Of a DNA stretch of 64,000 nt, positions 44,595-55,019 are shown one piece after another. The DNA is from Pyricularia pennisetigena (lineage: Eukaryota > Ascomycota > Sordariomycetes > Magnaporthales > Pyriculariaceae). Under the pieces are notes generated by a model. That model made no database searches and was not told the origin of the DNA. It was given only the letters and a program-made list of their open reading frames with translations. The translations under genes were made by a program, and so were the position numbers. Position 1 is the stretch's first letter. Each line of letters opens with the position of its first letter. The stretch lies in NCBI RefSeq assembly GCF_004337985.1, contig NW_021940921.1:1610118-1674117 (forward strand), read 5' to 3'.

Positions 44595-44870
44595 ATGACC
44601 ACCAATGGCCCACAGATTAGATTGTACCAGGTCTTCCCAGACCCGAGCGACCGGGATGAAATTAGAGAGATAGAAATCAAGTAAGTCGAGATGCCTCAAA
44701 CATTCATGACAACAAATCAATCACTTACATACCTTTATAGCATCATAGCTGTCCACAGCTTGGGGAGGGACCCGGAAAGTGCGTGGATTGCTTGGGAGGA
44801 TCCCACAGACGCCAAAGGTCGGATACTCTTCTACAATTTACTGAGGAATGCAGCAGCGCCAGACTCAATT
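44595..44870 (+). pseudogene. N-terminal fragment of an NLR-type alpha/beta hydrolase
   Basis: Exon 1 44595-44680 starts with ATG; intron 44681-44740 (60 nt, GTAAGT donor, TTATAG acceptor); exon 2 continues in phase as IIAVHSLGRDPESAWIAWEDP. This resembles the 'IVAVHGLG...TWT' start of the serine-hydrolase-like domain at the head of many fungal NACHT/ankyrin NLRs, with LYQVFPDPSDR upstream as the usual linker. The oxyanion HGLG glycine is Ser here. After about 44870 the frame loses sense and stops, with no hydrolase core or NACHT. A truncated gene; the family call is moderate. Confidence 0.5.
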
Positions 44871-45142
44871 GTTTTTACTTGTTATTGTTCTACCAGTTGT
44901 TGGACGGTGACAAACTCGCAGTTCCGACCAACGGCTGCAATGTTGGTCACGCTAGGGAGGGAATGCGCCCCAATGCAAATTATATGGTGACAATGACCGG
45001 CAGACCGGTCACAAAAGTCTTGGAATCTATCACACCTAGACAATCAGTGCACACTTTGATGCATCCAATCATAGAGGTGACAGCTTGGGGTGCTGATTGG
45101 CGATTGCAAGTAGCAGTGAGGAACAATGAGGGGTTCAGCTGA

Positions 45143-46634
45143 CCAAAAAGATGGTGGGCAACGATGCCGCAATTGGTATTGAATATCTGGGCTGTGCTGG
45201 CGAAATTGGAAAAGGAGGCAGCCAAGGCATCCTACGAGGCGGACAAAGAACAGCACTGCAGGCCAAATAAGCAGCCAAAACATTTCCCAGCTATAAGAGA
45301 TCCTTTCATTACGCGCCAGGATCTAGACCAGCCTCGCTTTCACAAGCTTCCATAATTCGATTCACATATGTGCAAGCTCGATCTGCGGCCGCGCTATCTG
45401 CGTGGCAGCTTTTGGACCAGATTTATTCTATTTTTGAAACTCAGAATCCCTACGCCACCGACCGGACCGAAATTTCTGGGTAGATTTACACATATACATT
45501 TCATGCAAATTCTTGCCTTCCCGCACTTGTATAATTTGCTAGAATGCTTTAATCTTTGCAACCGTTCTTATACTTGTAGTCGGCATTTTCAATAGTGGTT
45601 GCGTGGAATCATGGCTCATGTGAGCGCCAACACAGGCCTGAGTCAATTCAGACGAGCAGTGGTCACGGGGGCCAAAAGCACATGGCATATGTGCTGCCTA
45701 TGTCGCTAAGCACAAAAGGCACAACTGGCTTTAAGGAATTTCCACACCATCCAGATATCTAAGTGTGACAGCCAGAACTGGCTGTAAATGTTAACACCCC
45801 CACCCAGAGCGAGCGAAAAAGCTCCTGACTGCGACCCCAAAGTGAGTGCGGCTAGCACTTCTGCGATAGCCCTGCAGTTCTACCTTGGCATTCCTGGGTA
45901 GTAAATGTCACAAATTATGGATCCGAGGCTTGGCGCCTGAGGGTGAACCTTTTATGTGGCCTCTTTGGTGCCAAGCGCAACGCCTACTATGAGTAGTTTT
46001 TACTGGCATAGCAGGGGTTGGGTATCCTTGTAACCGCTTAAGACCCATAAAGCTTGGCATGGATCACCCCTACACACGCCAGCCTTGGCTCTCAACCCAG
46101 TAGGGTTGATACTCTCGGTTGGGTGTATTACGGCCTGTTTTGCCAACGAAGGTCGCCATAATAACCCCAAGATAGCTAAACGTTGCCTACATCACACGCC
46201 CCTCTAGGCTGAATGACACGCAGGATTCGGCGTTTGGGAAAACGGTACTCTGAACTCAACACGATCAAAGAATGGCGCGGGCGCTTAGTACCAATGTGAT
46301 TGACAGACTGTAGGAAGAGATTGAGAAGGTGTGGTGTATTATAGCTCTTAGAAGGCGCCCGATCCTGAGCAACAAGTTAACAACCTGGATCAGACGTGGC
46401 TGCCAAGCTTTTGCAAGGAAGCCCAGAGATGCTGAAATCAGAGCCAACGCTTACATACTATGGATACATACATGCACTCGGGAAACTTCCGATCCTCTAC
46501 CAAAATTTTTATTGGGAAATCTAACCGAACTGTTACCTTGACGGCAAGAGACACCTTTTCTACTGTCATCTCATAAAGCGCCCACAGACAGGCATCCTCA
46601 AGCGATCCAGGGACCAGGACCCAACTACTCAGAT
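45143..46634. other. Stretch without a supportable gene
   Basis: No coding frame over 100 codons. 45780-46200 is less AT-rich and has no clear repeat ends. Nothing recognised. Confidence 0.4.
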
Positions 46635-48866
46635 ATGCCGTCATCATCGACACGGGGTTCGAGGAAACCCGCCTTCTTGAGCAAGTCGAAGCACAAGTCA
46701 GATGACTGGTCTCAAATCTTGGATCCAGAAGAGAGGGAGCGCACTCGAAATCGCGTAGCGAAGCGCAAATCTCGTACGTATACATCCATATCAATCAAAG
46801 AACAGAGCCTTGAGTATTGAGCTAACCATAACAACAGGGACCAAGGCCAGAGATAAGGAGAACCGGAACTTGCATAATCTGAACCTCAATGGTAGCTACC
46901 AAGGCCGCGGGGCGAATGGTTTGGATCTGACAGAAAGCGGAATGGATCCGTCACCAGTTTTGCCCTCGTTTATCCAAAGCAGTCCTGGCTGTTCAGAGGC
47001 TAGACCTGGCGAGAGCTTTACAATTCAAGATGGTAACTACATGCAGGGCCAGGCGGCGACGTACGTACCAGTACCTTATGTTGACAATCCCGCGGCAATC
47101 ACGCAAGCCGAATCACACGCATCGGTGCCGTGTCTGCGGTCGATAAGCCATGTGAAGCAGCAAGGACCCCAGGCGCATACAACACCACCCGTTCATGAGC
47201 AGCTCACATATCAAGCGCGAAGCGGCGCTAGGGAGGCATTGGGCATCAAAGCCGACCCTGACTACTCGCCAGAAAACTACCATAATTTCAACCTATTCAA
47301 CCATAGGCAGGATATGGTACCGGGTCTGCAAGTTCTGTCAATATTGGGACAGCATCAGCCACACTTGTCTGCCATGACGACTAGTGGTATGGGCCCCCAG
47401 GGCGAAATGCTTTGTCCATGCGCCCAAAGTACCTTAACGCAGCTTCAGACAACTGAGAAGAACAGAGAGACACAAGTCAGTGAGATTGGTTCTCAAGGCT
47501 TTCTTGGCATGCCTCCGAATGCACCCGAACAACCTCAGGGCCCAGTTGCAGGTAGCCCGGCTGCAAAACTTATTTCGCAGAAGAATTGTGACGAAAAAAT
47601 TCCCTATTACTGCAATAAAACCCACATGCCCGGACATGTTATCCGTAAGAAGAAAGATCCACAAAATGTAAACGTGCTAATATGGCTAACAGTCTTTTAG
47701 ATACGGGTGATCGAACCTACGAATGTGCACAATGCGTTAATATCTTTTCCCAAAGAGACAGCCTTGAACGCAACCTCCAAGATTCTCCTTGGACTGAATT
47801 TCTAATAGGTTATGGTAGCATGGACACCACGCAGAATTATGACCAAGAAGGCCCATACTCAATGGTCAGGTCGGGAGCGCATTCATGGCAACGGCAGGAG
47901 GTAGGGCTGGTTCCGATGGGCATAGACATCGAAACTGGCTCCATAGCTGCCCCCCTTTGTCAATCAAATACTTGGCCGATCATTCGTAGCACAAACTGGA
48001 ATCTCAAAGCCTTACAGGAGCCAAGTGATCTTCTATCGACCCTGGCTCCAGCGCCTTACACGAATACGGCCACTGTGGTTTTTCGAAAAGAAGGGGATGA
48101 AGATGATATCACCTCATTTTTGAAGTACGAATTGTCGCCAAGCGTGAATGTTTGCTTGGAAATGAAAGACATGTTTCCAGAATATTCATGGCAACACGAC
48201 TTTGATGTTAGCCAGCATGTCACGGGGCTTACGGTTTGGTATTACATCCCGGACAGCACCATTTCTGTCAGTTTTAAGCTTTGCGCTCAAAAAGTCTCAA
48301 GATCAGGGATCTTCGATCACAACAGCGCAATTAAAGGGTCAGAAATCATTTCAGCTCCCGCACCTGTCGAGCATTCCCGCGTTGCGGCCTATCTGTCGTC
48401 TTTAAAAGGCCACGCCGTAACAAATCTTGATCGTTTTGTAACCCAGTTCCGAGCGGTTATCACACCAGTTTCAGCAGGGAATCAAGAAGGGTCTTTGGCC
48501 AACTTATTTATTTCATTCGAGCTGAACCCCAACGTTTCTGAAAATGATTTGCTCCACGATGATTCAGAAGGTATCGAGTTGCTCAACGAACAGCGCAACC
48601 GCGATGAGTATGACTGCGAATTTCTCCTTGATCAACCTTCTCAGCATGTTGTAGGTCAAGAGGCAGACGCACCGGAGCATTTCCGGCAAGGAACACCTCA
48701 CCAACCCGCCAACTCAGACACCTCCATCCCAGGTACATTCAAAATCGGAAACCAACCAGATGATCGCAAACGCGTTCGTGAGACGACTGCCAGCACGGAG
48801 GAGAAAGAATGTTTTCAGTGGCAGTCAAATATCAAAAAGGCAAACGAATTTTGGATGGTTGTTTAA
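46635..48866 (+). CDS. Transcription factor with bZIP-like basic region and C2H2-type zinc finger
   Basis: Three exons: 46635-46773, 46838-47644, 47701-48866. Introns 64 nt (GTACGT, GAGCTAACC, ACAACAG) and 56 nt (GTAAGA, GGCTAACAG, TTTTAG). Total 2112 nt, 703 aa, in phase. Residues about 24-48 read DDWSQILDPEERERTRNRVAKRKSR, matching the fungal bZIP basic region N-x3-A-x3-R pattern. No leucine zipper follows; a long Gln/Pro-rich low-complexity region does. Splicing of intron 2 creates HTGDRTYECAQC, a classic inter-finger linker plus the start of a C2H2 finger (FSQRDSLERNL, with Asn where the first His is expected). The C-terminal half (about 390 aa) is unknown. Likely nuclear. The imperfect finger may be non-functional. 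Confidence 0.72.
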
Positions 48867-50554
48867 AACAAAAAAGACTACCAAGGAAAAGCCAACGGCC
48901 TCCTGGTGGAAATTTGCAAAGAGATCTCGTTGGCCAGGGATATGCAGACAACACGCAGTCTGTAACTCCAGTAAAATGTAAGCTTTTACATTTGGTTCGG
49001 TGAGGTATGCACCAGCCCTCTAATTATTTGGTATCAAAATGCCTCCGAACTATAGTTGCTCAATCGATCCAGGAGGGGAGGACAGAGTGACCCAAAAATT
49101 TGCTGTACCAGGCTAAAGAGATGTCTCATCATGTTTCTTAGACGAGAAAAGGAACAAAACTAACGCTGTATGTCAACGCTAGAAAGTAAGGAAATAAGAG
49201 GAGAGATGTCCGGGAAGAGATATTATTAAAGATTTCCTTTGCTTTTTTCTGTGTTTTTTTGAAGATTTCTTATTTTGTTTCTATAAACCATTTCCCCAGA
49301 GCTTAAATGGTGGAAAGTTTTCCTCAATTCGCTTTTAATGCTTTTATCGTACATGCTTGATGCAAAAATCGGGCTGGTCTCGCCATTGGTTCAGCGCTGT
49401 CGCTGCCGTCTCCACCGGTCCCGAGCACGCAAATAAGCTTGGGTAACCAAAGGTGAATCAGACAATTCTCGATTATCGCTGGTAATAGACAACGAAACAA
49501 ACAAGCTTCCCTTTGAACCTGGCCAAAGTTTATTCCACACGTCTCTTGGTTTCTGCTACCACATCTTCGGGTGACAGCCTTCAATGCGTCCCGCGGCCCC
49601 GCCTGATGATTTGGACCTTGGGCAGCCCTATCTTCTCCTACCCACAATGTGTTTTGTCCTCTGTCTTGTCTGCCTACAGATTTACATCGTTACTCTTCTT
49701 CAATCCCAGCTTGCGCCTGCCTCTTTGGACGTCTTTTGAGATAAATCATCAATTGTTACCTGTCTTGCCCGTTTTGCTCATATCCATCCCCCTATACGCG
49801 CCGTTAGCACTAGAAAGAAATAGGCACTGGCGCTTTATCCCTGCCACACCCACACAAGTTCGCTGCACTAATCAAAGCCCATACGCCTTGGCCTCATGCA
49901 CGAAGATAACATACGCTTTATTTCTCTTGGTCTCTCACAGTCCAGGCTCTTGTAAAACGCTGGATTTAGGCTTTTTTTTTAGATCACCACCCTCCCGCAA
50001 GGTACAAAAACTCAAAGGATCAATTTCCAGCGTATGAATAGGCCTAGAACTGAGATTGTAGAGTGGAACTGATGCCTAAACCTTCCAGAAATCCGATCTA
50101 TTAACCGAAAACCCGTTGGAATATAGACGAAGGCAGAATATAGCAGGCCAAGGATTAGACGGCTTTGTCTTTGGTTCCCGGGGCGCGAAGTCGGTTGCTG
50201 AAAAATCATCCTTGAAGTTGTGGTTGGACTATATTTCTTGAACATCTTTCGGCTATCGCTCAAAGTGCAATGGTTTTCAACATCGTATTTGTGCCTACGG
50301 CTCTGGTAACATCATTATTTCCACCGTCTATCGAGAGAGCTGTCGACGTCCGGGCCACCCGAAGGCACTTTCAGGATTGTTCGATTCATGAAGTCCCATG
50401 GTCCTGGCTGCCCAGCCTTTTATACAGCAGGGTTGAGTGGTCATTTCAGTATAAAATACATGCAAGGTTTAAAATCAACCCTTAAACTTTCGACGTAGCG
50501 AGTAATTTGTTGTTAGAACGCAAACGCTAAAATAACGAGAAGATCAGGCCCTTA
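48867..50554. other. Stretch without a supportable gene
   Basis: A 174-codon plus frame at 49513-50037 is Pro/Leu/Ser-rich and looks like a chance frame in CT-rich sequence. Nothing else. Confidence 0.4.
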
Positions 50555-50559
50555 GTCGG

Positions 50560-51017
50560 TGTTACGACCAGATGGTTGGGCCGGTACCAGGGAGGCCAGG
50601 TGACGACACTCGCCCAGAAGAATCACCGACCGGCAGAACCAGGATTACGTAAGGACAAAGCCACGTGACGGCACGTGACTGCCAACACAGTTGATCTCAA
50701 ACGGACAAGGGATGATCTCAAAGATCACAACCTGATCTCCGAAGACTCTGAGGAGTCTTTGAGATCAAGGACCTTTCAAAAGAGATCACACTTGGAACAT
50801 TGTCTATATAAGACACGCTCATTACCGTGTAGATAGATTCGATTCTAGGATTGCTTAGCAGCAATAAAACTCTAGTTAACCTCAATACTTACTTGAGAAC
50901 GATCATAACTTCACCCCCAGTCATTTAGAACCCCAGTTATCCAGTCAGACGCTCGATTGCTTCAGCCCACTGTACTTTATCATAAGAATAAGTTACCCCG
51001 ATACCTTGATCGTAACA
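50560..51017 (+). repeat. Solo LTR (458 bp)
   Basis: Begins TGTTACGACC and ends TGATCGTAACA, flanked by a perfect 5-bp duplication GTCGG (50555-50559 and 51018-51022). Same family as 12995-13455 (other strand). Contains TATATAAG at about 50813, a plausible promoter TATA box. Reference copy for the fragments at 19970, 21006 and 62611. Confidence 0.93.
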
Positions 51018-51073
51018 GTCGGCCTCCAAAAATCCGGCCCACCCAATGTCATCATAGGAGATATACATTTTTA

Positions 51074-51190
51074 GACTTATCCTTAACCAGACACCCTTGA
51101 AGCCGCTGCAGAAATGAGAAGCGAGAGCAATACGATGCTGTAGTGGGCATCATCGCAAGTGATAACGGATATCTTGTCTTGCAAGCTACA
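51074..51190 (+). pseudogene. Diverged fragment related to the coiled-coil gene at 32488-33179
   Basis: Blocks CTTGAAGCCG, GCGAGAGCAA and ATCTTGTCTTGCAAG match 32861-32950 in order and spacing. In this copy the frame has stops. It lies 57 bp to the right of a solo LTR, so a second gene copy has been lost around the retrotransposon insertion. Confidence 0.6.
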
Positions 51191-52230
51191 AACTAGGCAA
51201 GTACAAAGCTAGCGTACAGATTACAGTGTGATGACAACCAACTCTGCAGTCCGCCAGCTACTATGGGATGCGTGAGTTCCTACACATATTTAATGACCTT
51301 CTTGAGCTGCTTTATCTAGCTATAGTAAGAATTGCGCCACCGCGGCCCTATTGTAAGTTTGCTCAACCCCCTCTTGGAACCCAGGCTAACCCCTGAAGAC
51401 TATTTCAGGCCATGGCATATTGCCAGTGTCGGGACTTTCCAAGATAGAAGCTTACTCTACAACAACCCGGCTTCAATAGACTGCATGAAGCGGGGGCTTC
51501 TTCATATGAAGCCCATGGGTGTTTAAAGGCTTTAGGTTTTGAGCCGTGAAACCGAGCGACGGCCCCGCCTTCGGTTGTTTCACCATGCTCAGACCATCCC
51601 AAGGCATGTAGATGTCTGTCTTCACTAAGTTCACTGGTCCCCACCTTTTAACAATTTAGCGTCACTGAACTGGAACAGAGAGGTTATGAGACGACGCCCT
51701 CTCACGAAGACCCAACTCACATTCAGCCTGCGCAACAGGATTATGTGATTTGTCATCAATGAAGAAAACACGGCGCTGTCCGGTAGGTCGCTGTGCAGGC
51801 GAGTCGTGATCCCTGAGAGCGGCGTTCAGAGGCCGAACTGAAGCACTTACCTCGCTCGGTGCCCCATACGCAACTGAGACCAGTGATATGGTAGACAAGA
51901 AAGCGCAGAGGTCGAAGGCCCAAAATCGGTGGTCTTCCCCATCGCCGTCTTGGTTCACAATCGGGGCAGTTAGCGCAAGATATTTACGGGCAGTACATTC
52001 TTGCCTTGTCGGCGATTAAGTGAGTTACAGGCTCAGTGATAGGTGTGATTGATTGCATGCCGCATACTGTCGAATTCCAGGTGCAGAAAGGACCCGATCA
52101 CAACTGGGTCAAATCAACCAGGCAACAGAAACCCTGGAGGCCCTTCGAAAATGCCACTTCCACAGCCAAGACCCAGAACATGCAAAATCAGTAGCGGAAC
52201 TCGGTTTATAGAGCTAGTTTCGTTCCCAAA
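51191..52230. other. Stretch without a supportable gene
   Basis: A minus frame at 51958-51662 has a hydrophobic segment (FDLCAFLSTISLVSVAYG) but no recognised family. It could be downstream debris of the nucleoside-phosphorylase remnant. Confidence 0.3.
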
Positions 52231-52703
52231 CTATGTGCCAGTCATTGAAACATGTAGACTTCGTTTTCGTAGGAGGGTTATGATCTTGTCTGCATTTGGG
52301 ACCGCTGTCGGATTCTCTACGTGGATGATAGACTCAGCTTTGTCACCATGACCGGTAGAACTCGGTAGTACAACTCCCCAGCCTAATGGGGTTATTATCA
52401 GGAAGCCGTTCAAGTTTACCTGTAATCTTTCCATCAACAGGTCTACCGTCCTGAACATCGCAAGCATTTTTGATGTCCTGTGCACCAGGGCAGGCTCTTG
52501 CTGGGGTACTGTCGGTCAAGGTCACACTGCACAAGTATTTTACCAATCACCACATCTCCGACCAGTATGCCTCTATTCGTCCCTGGGTTAAGCATTCCCC
52601 CGCAGATATTAACAGAAAGCCGTATGTCTGGAATTTCTTTACCGGATCGTAACAGGGTGGAAAGTGAATACCAGCACGAAGTGGAGCGTTCACGCTGTGA
52701 CAA
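52231..52703 (-). pseudogene. Second nucleoside-phosphorylase-like (PNP_UDP) remnant
   Basis: Reading down the minus strand: ICGGMLNPGTNRGILVGDVVIG then ILVQCDLDRQYPSK, which follows the pattern 'GICGGVP.P.G..EI.LGDVVIS..LVQYDFGRQYP' of fungal nucleoside phosphorylases. After a frame change comes ENPTAVPNADKIITLLRK, like the next conserved block. Several key residues differ and stops interrupt. No start or catalytic C-terminal part is seen. It may come from a stand-alone enzyme or from an NLR head domain. Confidence 0.45.
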
Positions 52704-53844
52704 TCGGGAAAATGAAAGCCAGCCCCGATTTGTAAGTTCTTAGGCCTTGACTTCCGTCAGAATCCTGGGGCCAGGTATATCTGTTATTATTTCGGTCGGC
52801 GTGTAGGCAGGAAGCGAGCTGTGATTGGGTGCCCACCTTGGTTCTCCAACTCATCCTGCCTTCGGTCTTGTGGGCTTCTCTCATCATAGCGTCACTCGAA
52901 ACCATCTGAACAAGAGTCGATGACATTATGTCCAGCACAAGAAATGAAGGCGCATATTTAATGATTTCTTTTATTGGGGACCCATAGGAAATGCTTCGAT
53001 TCTCTCGTCGGTATTCTCGAAGAAATAGTACGCTTTCATATAAAAATACATCAAGAGGCTCAAATTATTTGGCGCCTTATCATTAAGTAAAGCTTAGAGA
53101 TCCAATATGCGCTCATGCCACCTAAGGCGTCGGCTGAGGTGCCCTGGGCTTCCATGACGGTTTCTCCTGTTGTGTTCATATCAGTATTATAAGGCCCATT
53201 GATACTATGCATGTGCATTGAGGGGGCGTCGCAATTACCTATTGGATCTATGCAACCGTCTAACATCACTTTTTTGTTGAATATAACATCACACAGGTTA
53301 GATGTTCCTTGGCAGCAATTCTATGAGCCATCGTGCCCGCCATTGCGACGAGGGCGAGTATTTCTGTATTTTTGACGGACTTTTCCAGCTTTGAACTCAA
53401 AATAGCTGCGCAAGCAGTGTGAAAGTTTCAGTTTCCAAATATTGTAATTGGAAACACGAAAGTTTGAAACAGAAATGAGGGATAAAAGGGATGAACAGGG
53501 ATCTTCTGGGGCAAGCCTATAATGAGACTAGATAAAAGAAAAGTTCTCGAAAGAATTGACATGAAATACCAGCGCTAAGACAAACGAATAGGTTACACAA
53601 ATTTCTAATTATCCTTGCAAGTAGTGTGGAAGCTCAGTCACAAACAAAGACAAATGAATCAGTGAGCCGTGCTTGGAGCTAGAAGAAGACTGAATGACTG
53701 GAGTAGTATGAGGACAGACACCACAGTGTATTTTGACCATGAATTGATATCCGGCTTAGTCCCATTTGTCGTTTTAATGAATTTCGTTAACGTGAGACAG
53801 GCTATGGAAGACGTGAATGCAAAAGCGGCTTCAGGATAGGCTTT
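52704..53844. other. Stretch without a supportable gene
   Basis: The first 240 bases may be the eroded N-terminus of the phosphorylase remnant. The rest is AT-rich with no frame of interest. Confidence 0.35.
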
Positions 53845-54135
53845 TCAAGTGTTTGGAGTATCTTGACTTCCGGCTCTTCCGGTATCTTTATTGTTTCTTA
53901 ATGCGATCAAATATGCCATATTTCGCCAGGCTGAGTTAGTGCTGTCAAAGGCACGCACACACGCTGACATGTTCGAGGTACAAGGACAAACGGCAATGCA
54001 GTCTTTCTCGGAACCCTCAGAATGACAAACCAAACAGGCGAACAGGGTAATTTCCCCTCGGTTGTCTCTAAACTGGAAATCATACACAGGCTTTATCTGT
54101 TCGCAGAGGATGCATTTGTAGCCAAGGATAGTCAT
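53845..54135 (-). CDS. Small cysteine-rich protein, possible zinc ribbon
   Basis: 96 codons from the ATG at 54135 to the stop at 53845. Cysteines fall in pairs: YKCILCEQ near residues 6-13, ACLVCH near 35, then CIAVCPC near 47-53, with a further Cys about 60. The pairing C-X2-C...C-X2-C suggests a zinc-binding fold. The frame is clean and the codon usage looks gene-like. No signal peptide. I do not know a named family; the upstream open part has no ATG. Confidence 0.5.
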   Translation of the reverse strand: MTILGYKCILCEQIKPVYDFQFRDNRGEITLFACLVCHSEGSEKDCIAVCPCTSNMSACVRAFDSTNSAWRNMAYLIALRNNKDTGRAGSQDTPNT

Positions 54136-55017
54136 TTGAATAGTTAAGCTAGCGGATCGAATGGGTTTGAAACAAACCGGCCCAATTGGGATCAATCACT
54201 CAATGGATCACGGCATTGTATTTATATTTCACAATGTTGTTCCGGTGATTTGGCTTTTTGTCCGCGGTGTCCTAAAAACTATCGGCGTTTGCTACATCGT
54301 TTTTTGCGTGCTATTAAAATCAATGGCATTCCCGCTCGGTCTTGGAAGCGCTTTCGTGCCTTGCTTTTACGCATATTTTTGAGGCTAAAATCTACAAGTT
54401 AATATCGATTTAAAGGCTCTCAATCTTGTCAACAAGCCCAAGAGCGTTCGCATCGGTCACCCAACCAATCCCAAGGCTGTCTCAAACACCGGCTCGGTCC
54501 GGTGATAAGTTGATTTGCAGTACTTTTGAGTAAAATGGCCCTTTTTGGATGATCTTCTTGCGTGGCCTCAACAGCCTTCTAAATAATGCTCATTCTTTTC
54601 CTCTGGCTAAACAATCCTCTCTGGGTATTTACGTTGTACTGATTTGTGCTCTAGATTTCGTATTGTTTGGGAAAGCACAAATCTCCATTTTCTACACCGT
54701 GTTTCTTCCCCCTGGATACTTAGCAAAAAAACACTCCGATGGTCAGACCCTCAGCTTTTGCCAGCGATCTTATATATCCATCAATCTCTATGCTTGACTG
54801 CTCTCTTTCATCAGGTATACTCAGATTTCCATCCTTGGTGTCATTGCGACACTGATAATCTCCGGCTATCTCAGCCACAAGCGGCATGTTATCTGTGTGC
54901 GCCAACGCAGTACCATCACATTTGATGAACAATTTTCATGTGTGAAAGCCGTTTGGCGAATATGCATATATTAGGCTCCAGATCTCTTACTAGGTACATG
55001 CTAGTCATTTTGCCAAA
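54136..55017. other. Stretch without a supportable gene
   Basis: Two short plus frames (54161-54382, 54549-54797) contain hydrophobic stretches but look accidental in AT-rich DNA. Confidence 0.35.
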
Positions 55018-55019
55018 TA

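Noticed and set aside
47645..47700. Two separate genes at 46635-47700 and 47682-48866
   Set aside because: A 56-nt intron with a GTAAGA donor and GGCTAACAG branch joins them in phase and creates a zinc-finger linker.
49513..50037. 174-codon open frame
   Set aside because: Low-complexity CT-rich DNA with Pro/Leu/Ser-rich translation, no family resemblance, no gene context.
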